A DNA stretch of 12,818 nt from Acidovorax sp. GTDB lineage: Bacteria; Pseudomonadota; Gammaproteobacteria; Burkholderiales; Burkholderiaceae_C. The stretch covers positions 1-12,818 of the forward strand of contig WOZN01000155.1 of the NCBI GenBank assembly GCA_011620245.1, read 5' to 3'. Under the pieces are notes generated by a model. The model was not told where the DNA came from. It was given only the letters and a program-made list of their open reading frames with translations, and did no database searches. Shown piece by piece: positions 1-7,342 of this stretch. A program made the translations under genes and the position numbers. Every line of letters starts with the position of its first letter. The first letter of the stretch is position 1.

Positions 1-33
1 CAGATGAACCCAACGCCAGGCTGCCCTCGCCCA

Positions 34-52
34 CCTGAACCCCCGGTTCAGG
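34..52. other. Perfect 8-bp inverted repeat (hairpin)
   Basis: CCTGAACC and GGTTCAGG pair perfectly around a CCC loop. In the + strand frame starting at base 3, an open frame ends in TGA at 36-38, inside the left arm, so this could be the 3' end of an upstream gene followed by a hairpin. No T-run follows on either strand, so I do not call it an intrinsic terminator. The rest of 1-158 holds nothing I can assign; another + frame is open from base 1 to a stop at 175-177, but it is proline-rich and unconvincing. Confidence 0.4.
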
Positions 53-158
53 ATGACGGTCCGGTGGCACTTGCAGACACCCTCTTTTTCTCTCCCGTCA
101 GTGCACAAACACACTGCACAGACGCGGCGCATTCAGCCCCCCCGGATTCCGTTGCATC

Positions 159-974
159 ATGCTCGAACCCCTTCTGATTGTTGAACTCGGAATCCTCGGT
201 CTGGGCACCGGCTTTCTGGCGGGCCTGCTCGGCATTGGCGGCGGCATGTTGCTGGTGCCTTTTCTGACCTACATCCTGGGTCACCAGCAAGTGGCGCCCG
301 ATCTGGCCGTCAAGATGGCCATTGCCACCTCCATGGCCACCATCATGTTCACCTCGGTTTCCAGCGTGCGCGCGCACCACAAGCGGGGTGCCGTGCGCTG
401 GGACATCGTGCGACGGCTCGCGCCCGGCATCGTGCTGGGCGGGCTGGTGGCGAGCCTGGGCGTTTTTGCGCTGCTCAGGGGCGCATTTCTGGCCATCTTT
501 TTTGGGCTTTTTGTGAGCTTCTCGGCCTTTCAGATGTTTCTGGACAAGAAGCCGGCGCCGTCCCGACAGATGCCGGGAACCGGCGGACAACTGGTGGCGG
601 GAGGGCTGATTGGCTTTTTGTCCGGCCTGGTGGGCGCGGGTGGGGGTTTTGTCAGCGTGCCCTTCATGACCTGGTGCAATGTGGCCATTCACAATGCCGT
701 TGCCACCAGTGCCGCGCTGGGCTTTCCCATTGCCCTCGCGAATGTGGTGGGTTATGCGGTGGGCGGGCAGTCCGTGGCGGGCCTGCCCACTGCCTCGCTG
801 GGGTACATCTGGTTGCCGGCTCTGGCCGTCATTGCCACGTGCAGCGTGCTGACCGCCCCCTTGGGTGCCCGGGCTGCGCACCAGTTGCCGGTGAAACAAC
901 TCAAACGTGTTTTTGCCAGCCTGCTGTTCATGTTAGCTGCCTATATGCTCTGGAAAGGCGTGGCGGCATTCTGA
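159..974 (+). CDS. TauE/SafE family sulfite/anion exporter
   Basis: A 271-residue polytopic inner-membrane protein of the TauE/SafE (PF01925) family, whose members export sulfite, sulfoacetate or related organosulfur anions. The sequence is almost entirely hydrophobic, consistent with about eight helices. It shows the family's internal duplication: a glycine-rich stretch GFLAGLLGIGGGM (18-30) followed by VPF is repeated as GFLSGLVGAGGGF (152-164) followed by VPF. Each is followed by a second matching element (MAIATS near 53 and AVATSA near 180). A basic loop (RAHHKRGAVRW, 71-81) marks the cytoplasmic side. The start fits the usual family N-terminus, but the Shine-Dalgarno is weak. It has about 214 bases of non-coding DNA after it and faces the convergent c-di-GMP gene, so it is probably a separate transcript. 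The transported anion cannot be read from the sequence. Confidence 0.88.
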   Translation: MLEPLLIVELGILGLGTGFLAGLLGIGGGMLLVPFLTYILGHQQVAPDLAVKMAIATSMATIMFTSVSSVRAHHKRGAVRWDIVRRLAPGIVLGGLVASLGVFALLRGAFLAIFFGLFVSFSAFQMFLDKKPAPSRQMPGTGGQLVAGGLIGFLSGLVGAGGGFVSVPFMTWCNVAIHNAVATSAALGFPIALANVVGYAVGGQSVAGLPTASLGYIWLPALAVIATCSVLTAPLGARAAHQLPVKQLKRVFASLLFMLAAYMLWKGVAAF

Positions 975-1188
975 GACGATTTTGTGCGATGCAAGAGAGG
1001 CCACACATGCTGCGGCGCGCCGCCCATGGCAAAAACAACCGACAAGTTATCCTGGAAACGGCAGGTGCATAGCGCTTTCACCCACAAGGTGAACGCCATC
1101 GAAGCCGTCAGCGCTTGATTTCATGCAGCTTGGCAAGGGATGCAAAGCGGTCAACTGCTGTTTCCAGGGTTATTGCTTTGCGAGCCCC
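975..1188. other. Convergent intergenic region with small hairpin
   Basis: Gap between two convergent stop codons. It contains an inverted repeat TTCACC/GGTGAA (1077-1093, 5-base loop), which can be lengthened by GCG/CGC across a two-base bulge. No T-run follows, so it is not a convincing terminator. A 30-codon ATG frame (1026-1118, +) overlaps the hairpin. Its codons look reasonable but it has no ribosome binding site, so I do not annotate it as a gene. Confidence 0.4.
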
Positions 1189-3630
1189 TTATACGGCTGA
1201 CGCCCCAGGCGCGAACTGTGCCAGCCCCTGGCGGGATTTGCCCAGCAATTGACGGAATTCGATCCCGGGCAGGCCAGGTGAGCACAGGAACCCCTGAAAA
1301 TGTTCACACTGCATCTGTTGCAACACGGCACGCTGTGCTGTGGTTTCCACCCCCTCTGCCACCACTTCGATATGCAGCGCACGCCCCATGCTGATGATGG
1401 TGCTGACAATGGCCCGGTCGCCGTCATCCTCGGGCAATCCCCGCACGAATGATTGGTCGATCTTGAGCTTGTGGATAGGAAGCTTCTTCAGGTAGGCCAG
1501 ACTGGAATAGCCCGTGCCGAAGTCGTCAATCGCCAGGCCCACACCAAGCTCTGCCAGGGAGAACAATCGCAGCTCCATTTCCGGTGCGTCCTGCAGCAGG
1601 ATGGTTTCAGTCAACTCCAGTTCCAGCAAAGTGGGTGGCAACTGGTGCACAGCCAGCAGGCGCGTCAGGCGTTCAACGAAATCGGTCTGGCGAAACTCCA
1701 GCGCAGAAACATTGACGGACACCACAATGGGCATTCCGTCGTGCATCCACCGGGCAGCCTCCCGCACGGCCTGTTCCATGACCCACGCCCCCAGCGTCAC
1801 GATATAGCCCGACTCCTCGGCCAACGGCACAAACTGCGCAGGTGAGACCACACCAAACTCGGGATCCGTCCATCGGATGAGTGCTTCTGCACCCACGATC
1901 CGGCCGGTCACGAGGTTCACCTGGGGCTGGTAGTGCACAGCCAGGCGCTGCTCGCCCAGCGCCTGACGCATGGCGTGCTCGAGTTTCATGCGCGACAACA
2001 GGCTGGCGTTCATCTGCGGCCGGTAGAAGCCATAGCTGCCACGCCCCCGCTCCTTGACGCGGTACATGGCCGTATCGGCTTGCTTGATGAGATCGTCCAG
2101 GCTGACACCGTCCTGCGGGTACAGCGCCAAGCCGATACTGCACTGAATGGAAAATCCCATGCCGTCCAGCAAACATGGGCTCAGCATATCCTCGAGTATT
2201 CGGCGCGCCACGTTTTCCGCCACAACGGCGTCGGCGCCATGCAGGTAAATCACAAACTCGTCGCCGCCGAAACGGCACAGCATGTCCGTCTGTCGCAGGC
2301 AGGCCTGCAGACGCTCAGCCACCAACTGCAATACGCGATCCCCAAACGGATGGCCGAGAGAGTCATTGATGATCTTGAACCGGTCCAGGTCCAGGAAAAG
2401 GATGGCAAAACCTGTGTCACTGGCGCGAGCCCCCTGGATTGCGGTATCCACCCGTTGAGATAGCGCCAGCCGGTTGGGCAAACCGGTCAGAACATCGCTG
2501 TATGCCAGTTCTTCAATGCGTTTCTGGGCCGCGTGCTGCAACGTAAGGTCTCGCATGAAACCAATGCTTTGCACCAGCCGGCCTTCATCATCGCGCACGG
2601 CAACCCATGACAAATGCACGGCGCAGTAGGCATCGTTGTCGCGAGGCAACCAAAGCTCGCCCTCCCAGAATCCATCGCGTTCCCAACCCGCCAGCACCTG
2701 CTCCATGAATGAGGCATCCGAACCCCTACCGAACAGAGACGCCGCCATGCACCCCTCAAAAGCGGCTGCGCAAGAGCCTACCAGTCGCTTGCAACCCGGG
2801 TTCATGCGTATCAAATGGTGCCGGCTGTCTGCAATGAAAATGGCATCCAGGCTGGAATCGAAGACCCGGGCAGCCAGGCGCAAGCTGGCCTGCACCTCGG
2901 TCTGGCGGGTGATATCCCGAAAAGAATACACGCGCCCCACTAGACGGCCCTGGTGAAGCTGCGGCACGACGCGACGCTCCACCGTCATGCCACCGTGCAA
3001 TTGAAGGATATCGGTGCTCTCCAGCAGCGGCTCATTGTCGATGGCGATCAGGCGTTCGTGATAGCCCTTGCGATCCACCACCCTGGAGGCCAGATGGTCG
3101 TGCAGCGCAGTGTCGTTGCGCTGCACCAGGAGTTCGCGAGGAATGCTCCAGATTTGCGCCAGCCGCTGGTTGAAGGCGCGCACGCGCCCGTCAAGCCCGC
3201 ACACCAGCATGCCGTCCGCTGCGGAATCGAGGGTGGCGCGCAATTCTGAAAGCAGGGTTTCCAGTTCCTGCTGGGTAGCATCCTGGACACTGCAATCCAG
3301 CATCGTCAGCATGAGAATCGCACAGCCATCTCCTTGGTCCACACAGTTGACACGCCGTTCGACCGGCACCAGCGAACCATCCGCCCGCAACACACTGGTA
3401 TGCGAATGGATGCCATCGGCAAGCGTGGCAAAGGGCTCCGCCCAGAATGCCTGATCCTCCGGGGTTGCTGCCAGGCTTGTCACCGGCTTGCCCACCATGT
3501 CACTTGCGGACAAGCCAGCCAGTTGCTCGGCGGCCTTGTTCGCCTGCAGGATGCGCAAGCTTTTGCGATCTACAAGCCACAACGCCTCCTGCAGGCCGTT
3601 CAGCCAGGACTGCGGTGGTAAATGCGTCAC
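1189..3630 (-). CDS. PAS-PAS-PAS-GGDEF-EAL c-di-GMP signalling protein
   Basis: An 813-residue sensor-effector for cyclic di-GMP. Three PAS-like sensor modules fill about 10-115, 125-245 and 250-370, with no obvious membrane segment, so it is probably cytoplasmic. A diguanylate cyclase domain follows (about 375-535), with intact GGDEF at 455-459 and an inhibitory I-site RQTD at 446-449, five residues upstream as usual. The EAL phosphodiesterase domain (about 550-800) keeps its catalytic set: EAL 582-584, ELTET with E675, DDFGTG from D702, K723, E759 and Q779. Both activities are therefore possible; in many such fusions GGDEF acts as a GTP-binding regulator of EAL. The start is a GTG whose bases overlap the TGA of the preceding HD-GYP gene (GTGA), with GAGG seven bases upstream (3638-3641), which indicates translational coupling. 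The PAS ligand (haem, flavin or other) is not evident. Confidence 0.93.
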   Translation of the reverse strand: MTHLPPQSWLNGLQEALWLVDRKSLRILQANKAAEQLAGLSASDMVGKPVTSLAATPEDQAFWAEPFATLADGIHSHTSVLRADGSLVPVERRVNCVDQGDGCAILMLTMLDCSVQDATQQELETLLSELRATLDSAADGMLVCGLDGRVRAFNQRLAQIWSIPRELLVQRNDTALHDHLASRVVDRKGYHERLIAIDNEPLLESTDILQLHGGMTVERRVVPQLHQGRLVGRVYSFRDITRQTEVQASLRLAARVFDSSLDAIFIADSRHHLIRMNPGCKRLVGSCAAAFEGCMAASLFGRGSDASFMEQVLAGWERDGFWEGELWLPRDNDAYCAVHLSWVAVRDDEGRLVQSIGFMRDLTLQHAAQKRIEELAYSDVLTGLPNRLALSQRVDTAIQGARASDTGFAILFLDLDRFKIINDSLGHPFGDRVLQLVAERLQACLRQTDMLCRFGGDEFVIYLHGADAVVAENVARRILEDMLSPCLLDGMGFSIQCSIGLALYPQDGVSLDDLIKQADTAMYRVKERGRGSYGFYRPQMNASLLSRMKLEHAMRQALGEQRLAVHYQPQVNLVTGRIVGAEALIRWTDPEFGVVSPAQFVPLAEESGYIVTLGAWVMEQAVREAARWMHDGMPIVVSVNVSALEFRQTDFVERLTRLLAVHQLPPTLLELELTETILLQDAPEMELRLFSLAELGVGLAIDDFGTGYSSLAYLKKLPIHKLKIDQSFVRGLPEDDGDRAIVSTIISMGRALHIEVVAEGVETTAQRAVLQQMQCEHFQGFLCSPGLPGIEFRQLLGKSRQGLAQFAPGASAV

Positions 3631-4955
3631 GCTTGCGCCTCGTCAGGTCCTGGGTCCACAGCGCGCTCAAAAAAATAGCAGATCCGCTTGCGCGGCGACA
3701 GGTAATCGAGGGCATCGCGCGGTAACTGGGCAGGTTTCATACTGCGTCGAATACCCAGTTGCATTGCCTCCAGATCCAGCACCGGTGCTTCATCCTTGGG
3801 AACCCGGGGATCGTGAACGATTACCTTGGGCCGCAACGGTCTGGACGAGTTGACCGACACGACAATGGCGTAACGGTCATTGGCAAGTTGCACCACGGAT
3901 CCTGGCGGATACACGCCCATCATGCGGATGAAGGCTCCCAACACCACCGGATCAAAGCGCGATTTGCGCTGGGCAAAGATCACCGAGAGGGCTTCGTGGG
4001 GCGTCAAGGCCTCAACACCGACAACCGGATTGCACATCCTTTCATAATGGTTGACCAGGGCCAGTATCTGGCCCGGGCGTTGCATATCATCGCCCACGAG
4101 ATGCAGGGGAAATCCGCTACCGTCTGCCATTTCATGGTGTTGCGCGATTGCCGTCAGGACGACATCAGACAATCCCATCTGCTGCGCAAAGGCAACTGAC
4201 TGTCCTACGTGAGACTCATAATGCTGCCGCCCGGCCGGTGTAAAACCGGCAGCCGGCATGCCGAGCTTGCCCAGGTCGTGCAGCAATGCAGCCATCCCGA
4301 GTTCGTGCAGTTCCGTGCTTTTAATACCCAGCGCCTTACCCAGCAAGAGGCTGACTACCATCACGTTGACCGGGTGCAACGCGCTGCTCTCGCCCGCGCC
4401 TTCTGACAGGAGTCGGATCACGGAGTCGCCGTTCTCCGGCAACTCCTTCAGGCAATCCGACACCAGCACCTCGCTCTGATTGCGAGCCAAATCAGGCTGA
4501 ACAGTGACCGCACGCTCCACTGCCTGGTATTGCCGCGTCGCGTCCCCGAAGCGCTGGTTGCACATGGCCAATATACGGTTCTGAATTTGCAAGTAAGCGC
4601 GGTTCTTGGCCGCAACGGAATCTGCGGCATCAGAAGCCTGGACCATCGCGTTCGCGGCCGATTCCGTAGCTGTTGTATCGAAAGCTTCGCCTGCGACGGA
4701 GTCCAATTCACGCAGTTCGGAATCGCTTTTGTTGGGGAAGTAACGAACCTCCGCAAGGCCAAGTTCCTTGAGCTTCGCAATCTGGTCTGCCGACACGATG
4801 CGAAAACTGCTCACCGGAAAAGGATGATGCATCCAGCCCAGATCAAGCTGAACGTACATGCCGATGCGAAGCTGGCTGATATCTATAAGAAAGGAAGGAT
4901 TCACGACACAAGAAACGAAACATGGTGATGTGCGCTCCACCAGCAGTGACAGCAA
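3627..4955 (-). CDS. DUF3391 + HD-GYP domain protein, variant metal site
   Basis: A 442-residue protein of the HD-GYP class, whose canonical members hydrolyse c-di-GMP at a two- or three-metal site. The N-terminal DUF3391 module spans about 23-75 (ISQLRIGMYV, then HPFPVSSF). The HD-GYP domain runs from about 190 to 345: H194, H226-D227 with K230, H249, H273-H274-E275 and DGSGFP (278-283, GFP instead of GYP). The aspartate usual in the 'AD-x-Y-D-AL' segment is N302 (VNHYERM), so one metal ligand is changed. About 90 further residues follow the domain. The start taken is TTG, because AAGGGGGTGAT, nearly a perfect anti-16S match, lies at 4958-4968 with a core spacing of six bases. A GTG at 4904 (MNPSFLID...) fits typical family N-termini but lacks a Shine-Dalgarno. 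The gene overlaps the downstream GGDEF-EAL gene, making a two-gene c-di-GMP operon. Confidence 0.88.
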   Translation of the reverse strand: MLSLLVERTSPCFVSCVVNPSFLIDISQLRIGMYVQLDLGWMHHPFPVSSFRIVSADQIAKLKELGLAEVRYFPNKSDSELRELDSVAGEAFDTTATESAANAMVQASDAADSVAAKNRAYLQIQNRILAMCNQRFGDATRQYQAVERAVTVQPDLARNQSEVLVSDCLKELPENGDSVIRLLSEGAGESSALHPVNVMVVSLLLGKALGIKSTELHELGMAALLHDLGKLGMPAAGFTPAGRQHYESHVGQSVAFAQQMGLSDVVLTAIAQHHEMADGSGFPLHLVGDDMQRPGQILALVNHYERMCNPVVGVEALTPHEALSVIFAQRKSRFDPVVLGAFIRMMGVYPPGSVVQLANDRYAIVVSVNSSRPLRPKVIVHDPRVPKDEAPVLDLEAMQLGIRRSMKPAQLPRDALDYLSPRKRICYFFERAVDPGPDEAQA

Positions 4956-4957
4956 TT

Positions 4958-4968
4958 ATCACCCCCTT
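4958..4968 (-). promoter_or_regulatory. Strong Shine-Dalgarno for the HD-GYP gene
   Basis: Read leftward this is AAGGGGGTGAT, one mismatch from the full 16S-complementary AAGGAGGTGAT, placed just before a TTG codon at 4955. It is the main reason for choosing that start over the GTG at 4904. A caveat is that GATAAT (4953-4958), overlapping it, also resembles a -10 box; if that were the promoter, the downstream GTG would be the real start. Confidence 0.5.
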
Positions 4969-5009
4969 CCCTGCCAATCCTGCAACTCACAGCCGAAACA
5001 CTGCAGCGT

Positions 5010-5027
5010 CGGGGCAACATTGCCCCG
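5010..5027. promoter_or_regulatory. 18-bp perfect dyad, candidate operator or hairpin
   Basis: CGGGGCAACATTGCCCCG is a perfect palindrome in the 140-base gap between the end of the DsbD_2-like gene (5096) and the start of the HD-GYP gene (4955). It lies 55-72 bases upstream of the HD-GYP start codon, where an operator would be expected. As RNA it could fold into a 7-bp stem with an ACAT loop, but no T-run follows on either strand, so a simple intrinsic terminator is unlikely. I do not recognise it as the site of a named regulator. Confidence 0.4.
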
Positions 5028-5049
5028 CAGAACCATCCAAAGTCCCTTC

Positions 5050-5068
5050 AGCGCTTGTGCCCAGCGCT
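5050..5068. other. Inverted repeat after the hemN operon
   Basis: AGCGCT occurs twice, separated by seven bases, and can form a 6-bp stem. CTTC (5046-5049) and GAAG (5077-5080) could add an outer stem across an unpaired 8-base segment. It lies just past the stop codon of the DsbD_2-like gene (5096, transcribed leftward), so a role in transcript ending or stability is possible. No T-run follows. Confidence 0.3.
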
Positions 5069-5095
5069 ATTTCCCTGAAGCACGAGGATTTGCGG

Positions 5096-5833
5096 CTACC
5101 GGCACCAAAGGGAGGGCTTGTAGACCAGATCCATCCACAAGGCCCAACCTGCCACACCAACCAGCAATGCGCCCGCCAACCGGGTTCCCCAACTGGCTCG
5201 CACCGCATTGATACGTGAACGCAACCGACTCCATAGCCAGGGGCCACCCACCAGCCACAATCCACTGCCCACCCCAAAAAGCGCCATGGTGACAGCGCCC
5301 TGCAACGCGCCACCGCTGAGCGCAGCAACCAGCAGGGCTGAATAGAGCAATCCGCACGGCATGAGCGCCCAAAGCCCCCCCGCCACCATCAGCCCCCCCG
5401 GTGCGCGGACAAGAGGTTGCACACGGCGCCAGGCCGTGCGTCCAGCCTGCTCCACCCAGGCAGGCTGGCGCGCCTGCACCATCATCATCAATCCCCAGGC
5501 CATGACAGCAACATGCATCAAGGTCCATACCGGACTCAAGGCCATGGTTTGCTGCGTCAGCCAAGCCAGACTGTCCATGGCCAGCGCAGCCAGGGCGCCC
5601 GCTCCGGCATAGCCCGCCAAGCGCCCGAGATGGAACGCCAACAACCGGCGCGGCATTCCGCCCTTGGGAAGCCACTGCACGGGCTGGGAGGCTGTGCCGC
5701 TGATGTCGCCCGCAGTCGAACACGACGCCTTCTGGCCCACGAGCACACCGCATGGTGCAGAGCACATGGCCAAGCAATGGGGCCCACCAGCAAGCCCCAT
5801 GAGCAAGGCTGTTACGGCGAGGGGCGCAAGCAT
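5096..5833 (-). CDS. DsbD_2/TauE-like membrane protein, putative oxidase maturation
   Basis: A 245-residue polytopic inner-membrane protein of the type usually annotated 'sulfite exporter TauE/SafE family' and related to the DsbD_2 domain (PF13386). The first helix carries GGPHC20-LAMC24-SAPC28, and a later helix carries MPC160G; these His/Cys/Met motifs in membrane segments suggest metal or thiol chemistry rather than sulfite export. About six hydrophobic segments are visible, with a short cytoplasmic-type loop near 35-60. ATG at 5833 is preceded by GGAGG ten bases upstream and follows the hemN stop by 30 bases, so the two are probably co-transcribed. In Pseudomonas-type genomes a homologous gene sits between ccoS and hemN in the cbb3 cluster, and this context suggests copper delivery or redox maturation for the oxidase. 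That role is inferred. Confidence 0.8.
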   Translation of the reverse strand: MLAPLAVTALLMGLAGGPHCLAMCSAPCGVLVGQKASCSTAGDISGTASQPVQWLPKGGMPRRLLAFHLGRLAGYAGAGALAALAMDSLAWLTQQTMALSPVWTLMHVAVMAWGLMMMVQARQPAWVEQAGRTAWRRVQPLVRAPGGLMVAGGLWALMPCGLLYSALLVAALSGGALQGAVTMALFGVGSGLWLVGGPWLWSRLRSRINAVRASWGTRLAGALLVGVAGWALWMDLVYKPSLWCR

Positions 5834-5863
5834 GAAGCCGGATCCTCCGTTGGATTGTTCACG

Positions 5864-7246
5864 CTAAATGATGCGCGAAAACCGGGCCCGATTGCGATCA
5901 GCCTGCAAATAGCGGTCAAACACCATCGCGATACCGCGCACAAAAAACCAGCCCATGGACGTTACCTTGACGCCCTCGGAACCCAGCAAGACAAGCCCTT
6001 GTTCGGCCATGGCCTCCAGTTGCTCCAGTTCCGGCGAGAAATATTTCCGAAAATCAATGAGCCACGCCTGTTCCATGGGCTCGAACTGCACTTCACCCTG
6101 GCACATGAGCGCCATGATGACCGCCCTGCGCACCAAGTCGTCACGGTTCAGGGCCAATCCACGCACCACGGGCAAACGCCCCTGATCCAGATGGTCGTAA
6201 TATTCCTCCAGCGACTTCGCATTCTGACTGTAGGTAGCGCCTACCCTGCCGATCGCTGATACGCCCAGGCCAATGAGATCGCAGTCAGGCTGAGTGCTAT
6301 AGCCTTGAAAATTGCGGTGCAGTCGCCCCTGCCGCTTGGCAACAGCCAATGCATCGGTGGGCAGGGCAAAATGGTCCATGCCCACGTACACATAACCTGC
6401 GTCCATGAAAGCATCCAGCGAACGCGACAGCATGGTCACCTTGGCTGATGCCGTGGGTAGCTCCGTCGAGATAATGCGCCGCTGAGGCTTGAAGCGATCG
6501 GGCAGATGGGCATAGGCGTACAGGGCAATCCGGTCGGGGCGCAATTGCGCCACCTGTGCCAACGTACGGTCGAACGACTCGGGCGTCTGGCGCGGCAGCC
6601 CGTAGATCAGATCCACATTGACCGACTCAAAGCCCAACGCGCGGGACGCCTCCACCAGCGCAAACACCTGATCTGCCGGCTGGATGCGGTGCACCGCCTT
6701 CTGAACCTCGGCATCGAAATCCTGCACCCCGAAGCTCAGCCGGTTAAAGCCCAGCTCTGCCAGCACTGCCAGGCGCTCCGCTGTGACAGTGCGGGGATCG
6801 ACCTCGATGGAATATTCCCCACCCGGCACGAATGTGAAGCTGCGCCGCAACATTGCCATGAGTTGCCGCAGTCCGTCATCCGAGAGGAAAGTAGGCGTGC
6901 CGCCACCCAGGTGCAGCTGACTGACCACCTGCCCGGTGCCGCAGTGGGCTGTGTGCAGATCAATCTCGCGACTGAGGTAGCGCAAATACACGTCGGCACG
7001 GTCATGGTGTTTGGTGATGATCTTGTTGCATGCGCAGTAGTAGCAGAGCGATTCGCAAAACGGGATGTGGACGTACAGGGACAGCGGCAACGCCATGGCC
7101 ATGGCGCCAACACGGCGCTGCGAAAGCGCCAGCACATAGTCCTCTTGCCCAAATGCCTCCACAAACCGGTCTGCAGTTGGATAGGAGGTATAACGAGGCC
7201 CTGGCACGTCAAATCGGCGCAGAAGTTCTGGTGAGATAGCAGTCAT
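5864..7246 (-). CDS. hemN: Oxygen-independent coproporphyrinogen III dehydrogenase
   Basis: A 460-residue cytoplasmic radical SAM enzyme converting coproporphyrinogen III to protoporphyrinogen IX without oxygen, needed for haem synthesis at low oxygen. The N-terminus carries GPRYTSYPTA, typical of true HemN. HIPFC64-ESLC68-YYC71-AC73 supplies the CX3CX2C iron-sulfur ligands plus the adjacent conserved cysteine. GGGTP (114-118) contacts SAM, and VDPR, GVQDF, DLIYGLPRQTPESF, GMDHFA and HRNFQGY follow as in Escherichia coli HemN. The family C-terminus (FDRYL...FSRII) is complete, and the length is normal. The start chosen is ATG at 7246, because AAGGA lies nine bases upstream (7256-7260). An in-frame ATG at 7264 overlaps that site and has no Shine-Dalgarno of its own. 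The gene is divergent from fnr, and a FNR-type box lies 55 bases upstream. Confidence 0.96.
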   Translation of the reverse strand: MTAISPELLRRFDVPGPRYTSYPTADRFVEAFGQEDYVLALSQRRVGAMAMALPLSLYVHIPFCESLCYYCACNKIITKHHDRADVYLRYLSREIDLHTAHCGTGQVVSQLHLGGGTPTFLSDDGLRQLMAMLRRSFTFVPGGEYSIEVDPRTVTAERLAVLAELGFNRLSFGVQDFDAEVQKAVHRIQPADQVFALVEASRALGFESVNVDLIYGLPRQTPESFDRTLAQVAQLRPDRIALYAYAHLPDRFKPQRRIISTELPTASAKVTMLSRSLDAFMDAGYVYVGMDHFALPTDALAVAKRQGRLHRNFQGYSTQPDCDLIGLGVSAIGRVGATYSQNAKSLEEYYDHLDQGRLPVVRGLALNRDDLVRRAVIMALMCQGEVQFEPMEQAWLIDFRKYFSPELEQLEAMAEQGLVLLGSEGVKVTSMGWFFVRGIAMVFDRYLQADRNRARFSRII

Positions 7247-7255
7247 CGGAAAATA

Positions 7256-7260
7256 TCCTT
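7256..7260 (-). promoter_or_regulatory. Ribosome binding site deciding the hemN start
   Basis: AAGGA, read leftward, sits nine bases before the ATG at 7246. The upstream in-frame ATG (7264) would place this motif inside the coding sequence and lacks any purine-rich site before it, so 7246 is preferred. Confidence 0.6.
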
Positions 7261-7300
7261 GCATCCATGGATACTGTGCCGTACTCTTCGACTTATGTCC

Positions 7301-7314
7301 TTGACTTCAATCAA
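7301..7314. promoter_or_regulatory. FNR-type box (hemN-proximal)
   Basis: TTGACTTCAATCAA matches the FNR/ANR consensus TTGAT-N4-ATCAA at nine of ten positions. Its centre (7307.5) lies about 61 bases from the hemN start. An activator site 41.5 bases upstream of transcription would place the hemN transcript start near 7266; a weak -10-like CAGTAT lies at 7271-7276. Activation of hemN by FNR under low oxygen is established in other proteobacteria and is inferred here. Confidence 0.65.
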
Positions 7315-7342
7315 GAGAGTGAATAGAAGCAAGGGCGATAAT

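Noticed and set aside
48..899. 283-codon open frame on the minus strand
   Set aside because: It is antisense to the TauE-type gene, its product is Gly/His/Gln/Arg-rich with no hydrophobic core or motif, and it reflects GC-rich codon periodicity.
5067..5777. 236-codon minus-strand frame overlapping the DsbD_2-like gene
   Set aside because: The alternative frame lacks membrane helices and a ribosome binding site; the other frame has family motifs and GGAGG upstream.
5417..6259. 280-codon open frame on the plus strand
   Set aside because: It runs antisense across the end of hemN and the DsbD_2-like gene, both of which have clear family motifs; the product is His/Gln-rich and unlike any protein family.
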